Shown here: positions 35,051-46,376 of the stretch, piece after piece | Layout: every line of letters begins with the position of its first letter | Position numbering within the stretch: position 1 is the first letter of the stretch | NCBI GenBank assembly: GCA_025175895.1 | Contig: JAKLTH010000216.1 | Coordinates: 1,670,001-1,734,000 of the forward strand | DNA: 64,000 bases | Direction: 5' to 3' | DNA from: Wurfbainia villosa | Lineage: Eukaryota > Streptophyta > Magnoliopsida > Zingiberales > Zingiberaceae | Notes under the pieces: generated by a model | The model's input: only the letters and a program-made list of their open reading frames with translations | What the model was told of the DNA's origin: nothing | Databases searched by the model: none | Program-made: the position numbers and the translations under genes

Positions 35051-38000
35051 TCATGCATCCACGACAGGATAGGATACCAGCCCATTGACGTCGGAGCTTG
35101 AATATGTTGCTGATGGTTGCTCGCCAGAGTGATGCGACTTGCGACTCCTTGGATTCTTAGGTGAAGCTGAGTAGGGCGAGATTAGATCATTATTTCCTGC
35201 AAAGAAAGCTGAGGGCAGGCTATGTAGACCACTTTCACCGGAATCTAGTGTATATCCTTTCTCAATGCTTTCAGCTTCAAGCGGTATCTCATCCAACGTC
35301 TAGCAATCAAACATGGGCATCAGGATATGGCAGAATGTCAACAGAAAAAGTTGAACAAGTTGTTGAGCCATTTATTGCATTGTTAAGCTACAAACTTACC
35401 TTGTAAACCTGCTGTAAAATGCGGAGCTTTTCTCGGCATCTTTTCCTTCTGGCAGCTATATCATCGGGTTCCCGTAGCATTTCTTCAAATAAGTGTTCCC
35501 TATTTAGAAAATCACATGCAAGTATTATTTTTTGACAGTTGCATCTGGTGGATCTACTTGAACAATAAGGAATTTGTTCTCACCTATACAGCTTTCTTAT
35601 GAACACGTTATGCAACTCGCGTTTTGTGTGATTTACCTGAACAAGAATTGAAATGTAAACAGTTGTTTACTTAAGGAGGTTGGTAGAAAAAATGTACTTA
35701 CAAATGTAGAACTGTAATGAGTAAGAACATAAATGTACGACAGAAGCTGTTGGGCTCATGAATTTACTAGTTTATTTTTGTAACCATTTACGAACAACAA
35801 TAATGACAATGATTCAAAGTGATTCTATTGTCTAGTGGAACTTCGGAAGGAATTGACAGAAAAGAATGGTCGAGTTGCATCAACTTCTCAGACCATGCTT
35901 TTATATGATATGAAACAATTCGAGATTGATTTACTACTTCAATTGAAGTCCAACATAGTACTATTGATAATATCAAGAATTAATGGGAACATGTCAGACG
36001 ACTTGAAATAAATATAAAAGGAAATTTATCCAAAGATAGCAAGTTATTCAGAGAAGACTGATAGATATTATTAGATGCATTAATTGATTAAATTGAAAGT
36101 GTCAGAGACAGTGTGTAACAGCTGGAGGAAGACCAAAGGAACACAAGTTAGCATTAATAGACGTAAATATGAGATTTGGATATCACAAGGGCTATAGCCT
36201 TGGATAGCATTCTTCCAACAAGAGACGGAATGCATGTTCTACCAACTTCCAGTTGATATTTCTGATGCAGCCTTAATAGATAAAAGAAAAAAAAAATGTT
36301 ATATCACATAATGAATAAAAGCACATGCAGTACCATAATTTACCACATTTCAGCTAAAATGAGAAAATTGAAGGTTATAAACATTAACTATTTCTATGTT
36401 AACGCTCCCAAAATAAAATTTTATATATCCGCCACAAAAGAGTTGGGACAACAAACATATTGAAGATGTCCAACGCCAACAGAGAATATTTGAATTGTTG
36501 AACATATAGACTTTGTTAACAATGTCCACTGATAATAAACACACTTCAACATGGAAGCATCAAGACTTAAAACAAGATATAATATATCAAGAGATTACAG
36601 CCTTGCTGATAAAAAGAACAAAAAGTAAAAAAATAACAATATTTTCAAATGCTTCTCTTGTTGAAAATGTTCCTCGATGGAAGAGGCATGGGGAAGCATT
36701 TGGACTTGAGAGTATGGATATACAAACAGACAGAATATCAACACTTACCAGAAAGTGCATTATAGCCTTCGGTATAGAGTCCTCAATATTTTTTCTCACA
36801 ATATCATAATATGATTTCAGTAATAATTTTGTGATCGCTATCTCCAGAGCCTCCTGCTCTGTCTGATTCTCCGAGGGTTTTAATGTTACTGGTGGCTAGA
36901 CAACAATAAAAACCATTTAATAAATTAATGCAGTCAAAAATCAGGAAAATAGCAATTTCTATTCATTGCTTTGAGGGGCTTACTTCTCTCAGTTGGATCA
37001 TGGACAGTGAAGTTTCAACACTGTGAACAGGCATGTTGTATGGCTTAATTGAAGAAATGTCTTTTGCCGGTGGTGCTCGTTCTTCACTAACACCTCCGAA
37101 GATTGATGAAACCCAGCTCGTTCCAGTTGTACCACCTGAAGGACATCAGAACTAAGTGGATGGATAAAAAGGTTTTGAGGATTAAAATTGACCTTGCAGA
37201 ACTTCCTATGAACCAAACTTAAATAGAGTGAAAAAGATTTATGCATTAGGTAACTCTTGTTCAGGAAACAAGTGCATTAATAAACTTCACTGGCCGCATA
37301 AAATAATATTATTATCATTAAGCCTCAAGGCATCTGACAAGTTTCTTTTATCATTTGCAAAGAAATATCAAGTTAATCGAGAAAATAAATTTCTGAAAGG
37401 GTCCTTTATTTCATTTTAAATAATGGAAATAATGTTGTTTCTTACCAGATGAACCAGGTCGTTCAGAGTCGCCAATGGTCCGAGCACCCTTTTATCATCA
37501 AACAGAACAGAAAGGAGATAAGAATGTCAAAAGAAGCGAAGGCATGGCTTCATATAAAAATTTTTGTTCGAGCTAGAAGTTTCAGGAATCAGAGAAAACA
37601 CCTGATTATCAGGAATAACTCCATTTGCAGAAGATCTAGCAAGGACAGCCCGGGGTTTCTTTTCAGAAGCTTGCAACTTATCTAAGTCAGTTCCATCCTG
37701 TGTATCAAACGCAAAATTGGTCACCACTTTATGTTTTGAGAACATTTTGGTTCCAAAGGAGACAATATAGCAGGTTAAAGTTGGCCGAAATCCTAGAATG
37801 ATGCAATATCACAAAATATTAACTTCCACTTTTCTTCCCTTGCCCAACCCAGAAGAACAATATCAATAATATTATACTGCATAACGATAAGCAAAACTGA
37901 CAAACTTCTCCCTACACTCATCCTTGTTCAAAACAAGCACACTATCAGTCTATATAACTAAAATATTTTCTCGCTTTCCTTCTTTTGTTTAACTTCATGA

Positions 38001-41000
38001 ATTTTTCCTTTTTCTTTTCTTCCCATAAGTGTATTTTTATTGCACAGCCATCTCTTCACCTTTTATCTTCTTTCCTTGGCTTACTTGGATTTTAAGGAGG
38101 CTTTTTAAGGTGTACATTTTTCCTTTTTTCCCTGACATTGTGTATTTTTAAAGTGCCAGGTATCTCTTGACCTTCCATCTTCTTTCATTTCTATGAGATG
38201 CACTTAGATGTGAATTACTCCCTTTTATCACCTATTCTTTGTTGTGAGAATCCAAAATGTCCCTGTGGCTGCAAGATCACTTCCATCTATTAGCCTTCCC
38301 CAGGACATTTCCCTGTTCCTCCTCTTCCTCTCTGCGTGTGTATTACATTGCACCATCCACAAGGTCGGAGGCAAGCATGCATGGTTAGTAGCCTTTTACC
38401 CTGCTGGTGTCTCAAAGAAAGCTTGCTCCAGCTAGTGTCGACCTGGCCTCTGGATTTTTTGTTTTTTTTCCATGTTGCTGTGGTCATGGGTTGGGTTTTG
38501 TTCATTCAAGAAAAAAATGAAATTGCTCAGTCTGTTTAAATTGGTTTATTAATTTTCTGGCCTTTCTAGGTACATATTAGATTTGAAATCGTAGAACAAA
38601 TAGAGAAATTCAATCTAAGTGGAATATGTAGATAAAGAACAATGAAACATACATACAAATTTTATACCATGATTTATTAACACTGTAGCCTCAATTGTAA
38701 TATTGAAAAGGCGTTTTTTTTTAAACAAATAATAATCCATATTATGAATGCTACTAATAACATGTATACAAGTGTGAAAAGAATATCACAATTGTGAAAT
38801 ACGTCATGCTTGCTCATTTTATTAAGAGTCTAACAAGTGTGGAATAAGGACTTGTAAAATAGAGCATTAACAATGACCGTTTATATTCTATTATAGAAAC
38901 TAGAAGGAACGTTGCCAAAAGATAGATGGATGCACATACCTTTACTCTAGAAGCCGTCACTGCCAGTCTAGCAGATTTAACCTGCTGCTGTGCATTTTCT
39001 ACAGCCTTACTTCCACCAATAAAACTAGGGTGAGAAGTATTAATGTAATCCATCTGGGAGAATAGAGAGCCAAATCAAAATCAGCCGTTTAATGCCACAA
39101 ATATACTTAGACTAGGGAATCATTTCATCAATGAAACCAGCCATCAATTAATGCATACGAAGGAAAGGAATAAGGTGTCTGAGTTCATTGATGCACAGAA
39201 ACCAACACTGTTAATCATGTAGAAAAAAAACTGTAGTTTCAGCATAATACTAATATGCCAGTATCACTAAATTAGGAAGTTATAGATATTTTAAACCGTA
39301 TAAACCAAGAAAGAATAATGCCAAGCACCTAATGTTTAAAATTATAGTCAAAGATACTGTTGATAGTGATGTCACCGGGTGCTTGAATGCTCAACCTAGT
39401 CACAGTTACTCTTTCTTTTCAATTTCCATCACAACTACTTGGGTTATGAAAAGGTGCAAACAAGAGATGACAGAATAAATAGAAATGTAGCCAAGAACTA
39501 GCAGGCTTTGGCAAATAACAGGCAAGGATAGGGTAATTTCATACCTCCATCTCAATGATATGAGTTATCATTGTCTCTGCAGGTTGAAGGCCATCTCTTA
39601 AAAAGTTCCCAATTACCTCATCCATGCACCTACGAAGGACAGGAAAACGCTGCAATTCGCCAGCTAAACAGCGGTGGCTCATCTACAATAATACAAAAGA
39701 TCATGTCATTTCAGGAAAAACAATATTCAGCAAGAAATTTCAGACAGTGTCTACCTTTCTTAATTCATCATATATAAATTTTGCACACTGAAGGCTTGGA
39801 TCCAGTAGGCGACCTATCTGTCTCCGCACTAAAACCTCAAACGGAACCTAATGATTTCATATCAATAAGTCTAAAAGCACAATATAGCTATAAAAGTACA
39901 AAAAATACAATCAGAGCAAGGAAATAATGAAAGAATAGCATGCAAGACCATTCAATTCACTATTACCTCTGGTACAAAGAGAGCACTTCTTGGGCCAGTT
40001 GCATTTTGAATAGCAAGGCGGATGTCTTCGTCACTTATATCCTTACAAGGATCGATTTCCTGTACAAAAAAACAGATGCACATAAAGTTTATTGATATTC
40101 AAAAGCCTGAGATTTCAATTAACACTCCGACCTCATGATATTCAGATGCAAGTTAGCAACAGTCAAACAATAGTATTTGAAATTAAAAATTAAAGACCAA
40201 ATATTAGCATCTCAAGCATCCAATCAAGACAAAGCTCAGCTACAAAATAATGAATAACCTCTAGACACTTGACAAAGATAGACTGGAATATGTAATGTAT
40301 CCGTGCACCACCAGAAAGCTCAGATGTTGACAATTCATCATTTTTTCCATCCACCATGAATGAGAAAGCTGCAACAATCACCAATTTTGACTAGATATAT
40401 TAGCCAAGAAGTGAAAAATCAATGAGATATTGATTTATAAGCTATGAGGAACAATCTAAAGGAAAAAAATAGTAACCATATCTTAAATAAAAGCTACATG
40501 TACAATATCAGCTACAACAAACCTGGTTCGGCAGTAATAACCCCATGAATTTGATATTCTCATATCTACTACACTATAATAACAACAACAACCAAGTCTT
40601 ATCCCACTAGGTGGAGTCGGCTATATAGATCCTTCTATACCATTAGATTTTATCTCTTACTATATCATCATTTATACTTAAATAAATTTTATCTTATTTT
40701 AGTGTTGCTAACCAAGTCTATTTTAGTTTTCCTCTTCCTCGTTTGATATGTACATTTGTTATAGTTTCACATCACCTAACTGGGATATTTATTGATTGTC
40801 TAAGTACATATTCGTACCACTTTAAATGTGTTTTTTTGGAGTTTTTCCTTTATAGATGCAACTCAGACTTTCTCTCCAATATTCTCATTTCTTATTCTAT
40901 CCATCCTCATGTGTTCACAAATTCATCTTAACATCCTTATCTTTGTAACTCTCATCTTTTACTCATGCACTCAAGTCATAAATATTGTTTTACCAGTGCC

Positions 41001-44000
41001 AAGATTATGACTCATAAACTAGGATTGACCATACCACAAATTGTAAATCTTAGAGTTTAACCTAAGGACAATATGCCAATCATGTGAAACCCCCAAAGCT
41101 CCTAATTTCAATTGCACATTTCTTTTTAAAAAAATTATCAACAATATTCACTTTTTCTTGTTAAATAATAAATTGACGATATTGCAAAAGAACAGAATTT
41201 TGATTGATCAATTTCTTAATACCTTCACAATACTTTGTTAGGATGTTTAGCAGTTTAACTCCCATTGCAGCCTGCACAAAAATCAATATACAGATTAGTT
41301 GTTTTGAGAATGCTTTGTAAACGAGAATATTAAAGAGGCAATCGAGAACAAGAAAAATTTGGATGCAATAACACAATAAAATCATAAATATTTCACAATT
41401 AAGTTCCTAGCAGCAAACTTTATATTCTCATCAACCAAAGACTCTACCATTTTATAAGCATTTTCATTAGTTCATATACAATGACAAGATAAAAACTAAT
41501 CTGCTCAATCAAAAGTATGTATACTTTTTTATCTAATTTCTTGGCATCAGTCACTGTGAGGATCCCATAACAGTACAATAGACAGTCAAAACAAGTGTCA
41601 CTGTGTGGAAACAATGGAATTTGAATGAAACTCCTTCAAGGATCTCAAGTGTACTTATTCTCCTAAAAGAAGTTAAATAGTGAAGTAGGGAAAATAGGAA
41701 GTAGAGAAGATGATATGAGCAGTCCCCACCAAGGAGAGAATAAAAATACTTCTAAGAAATTTGGGTTGTTCTTCCATGCATTTTAATCATGCAAGATATA
41801 TGGTCAAACAAATCTCAAACAATTACACAGGTAATCTCAAATATCTTGATAGTGACTTAGACGATTGGTTACCAAACTAATTACAACCACATCTTCCAGA
41901 AAAATAATAATACCTAAAGGAAGACTACCATTACCATTATCAAACTGTGTTAATCCTAGATATCTGGAATTGGCTAACAAAAGGTTAACTGTATCTAACA
42001 AAATGGAACAATGAGATGCATGTGAAATAAATTAATCTGCATAAAAAAGTAGAATTGACATTTTACTAGTTTCCAATCAAGCTCCTAAAATTTTAGGCAT
42101 GCATCTCCAACATTCATAAATCTGCTATATCACAACAACTTTACAAACTAAAACAAAGGGAGGAAATATACTCTCCTCAATCAACAGCGCAGAAGAAAAG
42201 TAACAGAAAAATATAAGAATATATAGATTTCAATCAAAAAGAATCTAGGTGTTATATTATGATGCATATTAAAACCTTTGATTCAGCAACTTCACCAAAG
42301 GCTGCGTGCTCCTTCGCTACAGAAACCAACTCTGCATTTATCTGAGACTTCAATCCTGGAAGCACATTCTTAATATGCTGAACCAAAACCTGCAAATAAA
42401 GCAAGACAGCAAATGGATGATTTGAATTTTTATGAAATACAGTGTAGAATAATATTTGCACAAATAAAAGAAAAAACAGATTAATCAAGATTGCAAATGG
42501 GTACATATTTCTGTGGAAAAATTATGAAGCAGGCACAGTATAATCTTTAAATAGCAAAAATATAATAGCACATTAGATCTACACGGCAAAGGGAAACAAA
42601 TTTTGTAATCCATTATAAAATAGTCCTTATATAGACAAAAAAAAAACAGTCATTGCATTCCTTTTGACTTAATTTACAACAAAACTAAATAAAATGACAC
42701 AAATTTGAAGATAGTAGAGAAATTACTTGATTCAGTTTCTTGGCTAGCTGTGGGACACCACAACAATGAGAAAGACCATGATAAGCCTGCAAGAACCCTT
42801 ACTCTTTCTTATATTCTTAAAAAGAAAACAATATAAATATAAAGATGTAAAACAGAACATACAGGTTGATTGCGGAAAAAGTTTTCTTCAAATGCTAATG
42901 CATCTTTGATACTGCGGTTCAGGTTGATATCCTGCACAATAAAATTAAAATCAAATTGAACCTCAAATATATTACGAAACACATGCAAAAAGATATCAAT
43001 TAGAAAAAACAATAGGGAATGATGCTTTAAAAAGAATGAAAAGAAATAATTAACAAAAGTTCTTTCAAATGTAGTTATATGCTAACTAGTGAAAGTATAG
43101 TCATCTGTGCAAAAGGTTGGAATCCGCCAACCTAGCGGCCCCTACCAGCCCACCCCCGGGCCATCGTAAGGGAGGTAAATCACGGTGGACCTTTGGCCCT
43201 TGAGACTAGTAACCAGCGCATGGAGGGACGGAACTCTCGCTTTTGCGAGAGATTGACCCGTTGTCCATTTGTGCAATTTTCTGCATGCGCTAGCCACTAG
43301 CCCCTTCCCGCGGGGGAAAGTAACCCTGACATTAAACCATATTTAATTGAGCTACTTGATAACCCTGACATTAATTGATCTACAAACCTTTGAGAAATCA
43401 CATTTAGATTTGATAAAAAGATATAAATGATTGTGGTCATAATACCTTGGACATTCTTGATCATGAAAGTGATCCAATGATGTATTTGAAGAAAATAAAC
43501 TAACTAAAATGCAACAACATTTCAGAACGCATGATCACTATCACTGGGTCAACTTGAAAAAGTGTGGCCAGATACGCAAACCTGAAGGGGAAAATATATA
43601 TTCATTATAAGAACAAAGATACCTGTTGACTACGATTAACTACACCCACGTAACCAAGCCGAAGTGGTATTATATTTCCTAATAAAAAGTTGCGTGCATC
43701 AGTGCCTCTATCCATTATATCCAACTGCAGAAAAGTCAAACGATTAGCCTCAAACTGAAAAACAACTCTTTTTCAGTATAATCAGTACTCTAGTATCCAA
43801 AACAGAACCTTAGTGATAACACCAATTGTTCGAGATCCTAACAAAAAGCAATTGACAGTAGTTAGCGATATGACGATTGGTTACTTTGAGAAATGTGTTC
43901 CAAACATTCTCAAGTGATAATGGTAAGAACCCTTACCATCTGGATCCGCAAGTCTTGCCATTTGAAGTGCATCAGAATTTGCTAAGTCGGCATTTGCAGG

Positions 44001-45126
44001 AGAAACTGCTAATATGATGCATGTCTTTTGTTTGATATAAGAAAATATCATTGTTCTAATCCTTGCTTCAATGTCACTAGGTTGGTCACCAACTGGCACT
44101 TTAGTAATTCCTGGTAAGTCCACGAGAGTAATATCTAGAACATTAGGAGAGAAAATCTTTAGGCGAATCTGCTTATCAGAAACACCCTTGTTCTCCCCAG
44201 CTTCCTTATCTGTTTCTGCCTGAAGTTAACAGCATATTAATTAAATAAGATTACAAATAATTGAAAATACAGTGCCCAACACTACAACTCCTCATGTCAA
44301 GGTGTGAAATTAAAATATTCAAAAGAAATTTCGTCAGGTGGTCAGAAAAGAAAGCATTTAGAAGGTAGTTAACAAAGTATCGTATCCATTGATATATAAA
44401 ACAAGTGGTAAGATGCTCTTAACACAAACACAAAATCAACCATCTTATATTCAATAAACTTGAACCTGATTTTAAGCAAGAACCTCTGCAAAAATTTACA
44501 AATAGATGGGCTCTAAGCCTCTGAGAGTTAGTAAAAAAATAGAAAGATGGCAATCACACTAGGCAACATAGTGTAGGGGTTCTTAATTGATTGGAAGGAA
44601 TCATACAACATTACGAAAGTCAGCATTTCTGAAGCAAGCACTTCCAACCCAAAGAACAAAAAAGTTGGCAAATCGTGAATAAATAATAGAACAGTAAAAA
44701 ATAAAGGACCAGAAACTCACAAAAAAAGCTTAAAACAAAATCTCAAGCCACCTGAATCTCCCGGCGAATCTCTCTGAAGTCAAAAAACCTCTTCCCAGGA
44801 AGATGGAGGAACTCTCCCCACTCTTCCCCTCCTTCCGGCGAATCCGGTCGCCTCGGCCTGTGCACCAGCTGCAGGACCAGCGGGCGCCGCGTGCAAATAT
44901 CCGACCCCCGCGGCAAGAAGTCCCGGCCGACCAGCGCTTCAAGGACGCTCGACTTGCCGCTGCTCTGGCTCCCCACCACAGCCACTTGGGGGAGATGAAG
45001 ATCGACGCTGGACGAGCTCCCGAGATGGGCAATTATGTCGTGCAGCCGGTTCACGATCGGGATCAAACTGTGCCCGATCGCCCCCGGGGACGACGCCGCG
45101 TGTGCGGCGGTCGCGTCCTCTGCCAT
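35051..45126 (-). CDS. Dynamin-related GTPase, DRP3 type
   Basis: Twenty exons (minus strand): 45126-44752, 44219-43937, 43837-43809, 43724-43623, 42931-42863, 42786-42727, 42389-42276, 41271-41223, 40368-40259, 40059-39967, 39847-39755, 39682-39545, 39053-38940, 37697-37602, 37488-37446, 37135-36984, 36895-36749, 35636-35584, 35499-35400, 35299-35051; 822 residues. GTPase motifs: P-loop GSQSSGKSS (52-60), DLPG (159-162), and TKLD (228-231, split by intron 3). The middle domain follows; the GTPase effector domain is at about 645-740, then a Ser-rich tail. There is no PH or proline-rich domain, as expected for DRP3, which pinches mitochondria and peroxisomes. I chose the ATG at 45126 because MAEDAT matches the family start; an in-frame ATG at 45222 would add 32 residues. 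Confidence 0.93.
40565..41005 (-). mobile_element. RTE-type LINE 3' end in an intron of the DRP3-like gene
   Basis: On the minus strand the product has the C-terminal RTE LINE pattern (MRVTKIRMLRWICEHMR, then IGEKVGV and HLKWYEYVLRQS, with decay). It ends in the conserved tail around TAGCCGACTCCACCTAGTGG followed by AAGACTTGGTTGTTGTTGTT. It is 5'-truncated, as LINEs usually are, and lies between exons 8 and 9 in the same orientation as the gene. Confidence 0.85.
43116..43335 (-). mobile_element. SINE-like repeat, family B copy 2
   Basis: GC-rich island in an AT-rich intron (between exons 4 and 5 of the DRP3-like gene). Reversed, CTAGTGGCTAGCGCATGC and ACGGGTCAATCTC resemble Pol III A and B boxes. 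It has the same word order as 28004-28200 but is much better preserved, including a CCCGCGGG palindrome near its end. It could instead be a MITE; no clear target duplication was found. Confidence 0.6.
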
Positions 45127-45664
45127 ACGGTCGTGTTCCGCCGAACGGGATCGGGAGGGGTTTGGGGCGGGGATCGAAGGAGGTTCTCCGAAAACCCTAG
45201 TGGGATTCAGCGGCGGCAGCAACCCTCGAACGAAATCGAGCGGACGAGAGACGATTCAGATCCGAAGTTTCTTCACACAAAATGGGGGCTCAGGAATTTA
45301 AAGTACACGGAATGACAAAAAAAGACACAAAATGGATGACATTCACGCGATAAAAGAGCACCACGGCAAGGGTAATTTAGGAAAACTAGGTAGCCGTCCG
45401 GGATTCGTGGTTTGGCCTGCGACGCTTGCGCGAGAGGCGATGCGTGCGGTTTAATCTTGAGCGTCCGATGATGAAAAGAAAATGCGTTGGCGGTCGATCG
45501 TGGGTTGGTTTGGGTAAATTATGCGGAGCGGTCGGGAGCAGTAGCTGGCGTAGCCACTACTGGCCGTTACGATTTTGCATCCGAATGGAGGGTCCGTTTA
45601 AATGGGTAAATTATGACCGAGTAGATAAAATTTGAAATCATACGTGATTGATATTTGATAGGTC

Positions 45665-45830
45665 TCTGTTTAATGTCTCCATGGGGATGGCGCGGTGGTA
45701 AAATAGTATGGTTGTTTTGGATACGGTGGGTCGATTAGGAGAATTAAAATCTCCTTGCTCGGATGACACCTTGTCACCGTGTCGAGGATATAGTCCTCCA
45801 TGATTTCTCCTCTTTGTCGCAGATCTGACG
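45665..45830 (+). mobile_element. Possible tRNA-derived SINE in the shared promoter region
   Basis: GGATGGCGCGGTGGTAAAAT holds a full match to the A-box consensus (TGGTAAAATAG). GGGTCGATTAGG, some 35 bases on, is a weak B box. CCTTGCTCGGATGACACC and CACCGTGTCGAGGATATAG follow. No tail or target duplication was recognised. Confidence 0.5.
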
Positions 45831-46237
45831 GATTTGACAGAGCTAATTACAACGGTTCGATTTTGAGTATGATAATTTACAGATAAAATATAAATTAAAT
45901 TTTGAAAAAATAAAATAAAATTTTCTTCGAATTCAGAAGGATCCTCTATCATTTTGACAATCGCATCAGATTTAAAAAATTCTTTATCATTTATCTTTCT
46001 TATATGGGTGATCGATATTTGATCGGTTTTTTTTAATATATAATTGATTTTTAATTATGATATATTATACAATATTTTTTTGCATAGAATAAAAAAAATT
46101 AATATTAAATCGCTGATCTATTCACACTTTTGAATTTATTTTCATTATAAAATCATTTTTTTAATTAAAAAAAGGGTGACAGTTAAATTTTTAATCCGTC
46201 GTGAAATAGTTGAGATTAAATAACCTTGGAATAATTC

Positions 46238-46247
46238 TATATAAATA
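46238..46247 (+). promoter_or_regulatory. TATA box of the STEEP1-like/DUF167 gene
   Basis: TATATAAATA lies 130 bases before the start codon at 46377, which leaves a leader of about 100 bases. No other TATA-like word stands closer at a sensible distance. Confidence 0.65.
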
Positions 46248-46376
46248 AAATAAAAAGGCTCAAAAAACTGATAAAAGGAGAGCCCTGAGTACCAGTTTGT
46301 CGAATTCGAGCGAGCCCAAGCTCGCAACGCTTTCAGCGACCTAGTCGAGGCAGCTCCGGCGAGAAGAAGCAGAAGA

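Larger units (their letters stand above)
45127..46376. promoter_or_regulatory. Head-to-head intergenic region between DRP3-like and STEEP1-like genes
   Basis: 1250 bases separate the two start codons, which face outward. The left part (45127-45290) is GC-rich leader of the DRP3-like gene. A SINE-like sequence sits at about 45665-45830. The right part is AT-rich and ends with a TATA box and leader for the plus-strand gene. Shared control of the two genes is possible but not shown. Confidence 0.6.

Noticed and set aside
46112..46260. Bacterial-type promoter or ribosome binding sites near short frames
   Set aside because: The window is plant nuclear DNA with spliced genes, so bacterial signals do not apply.
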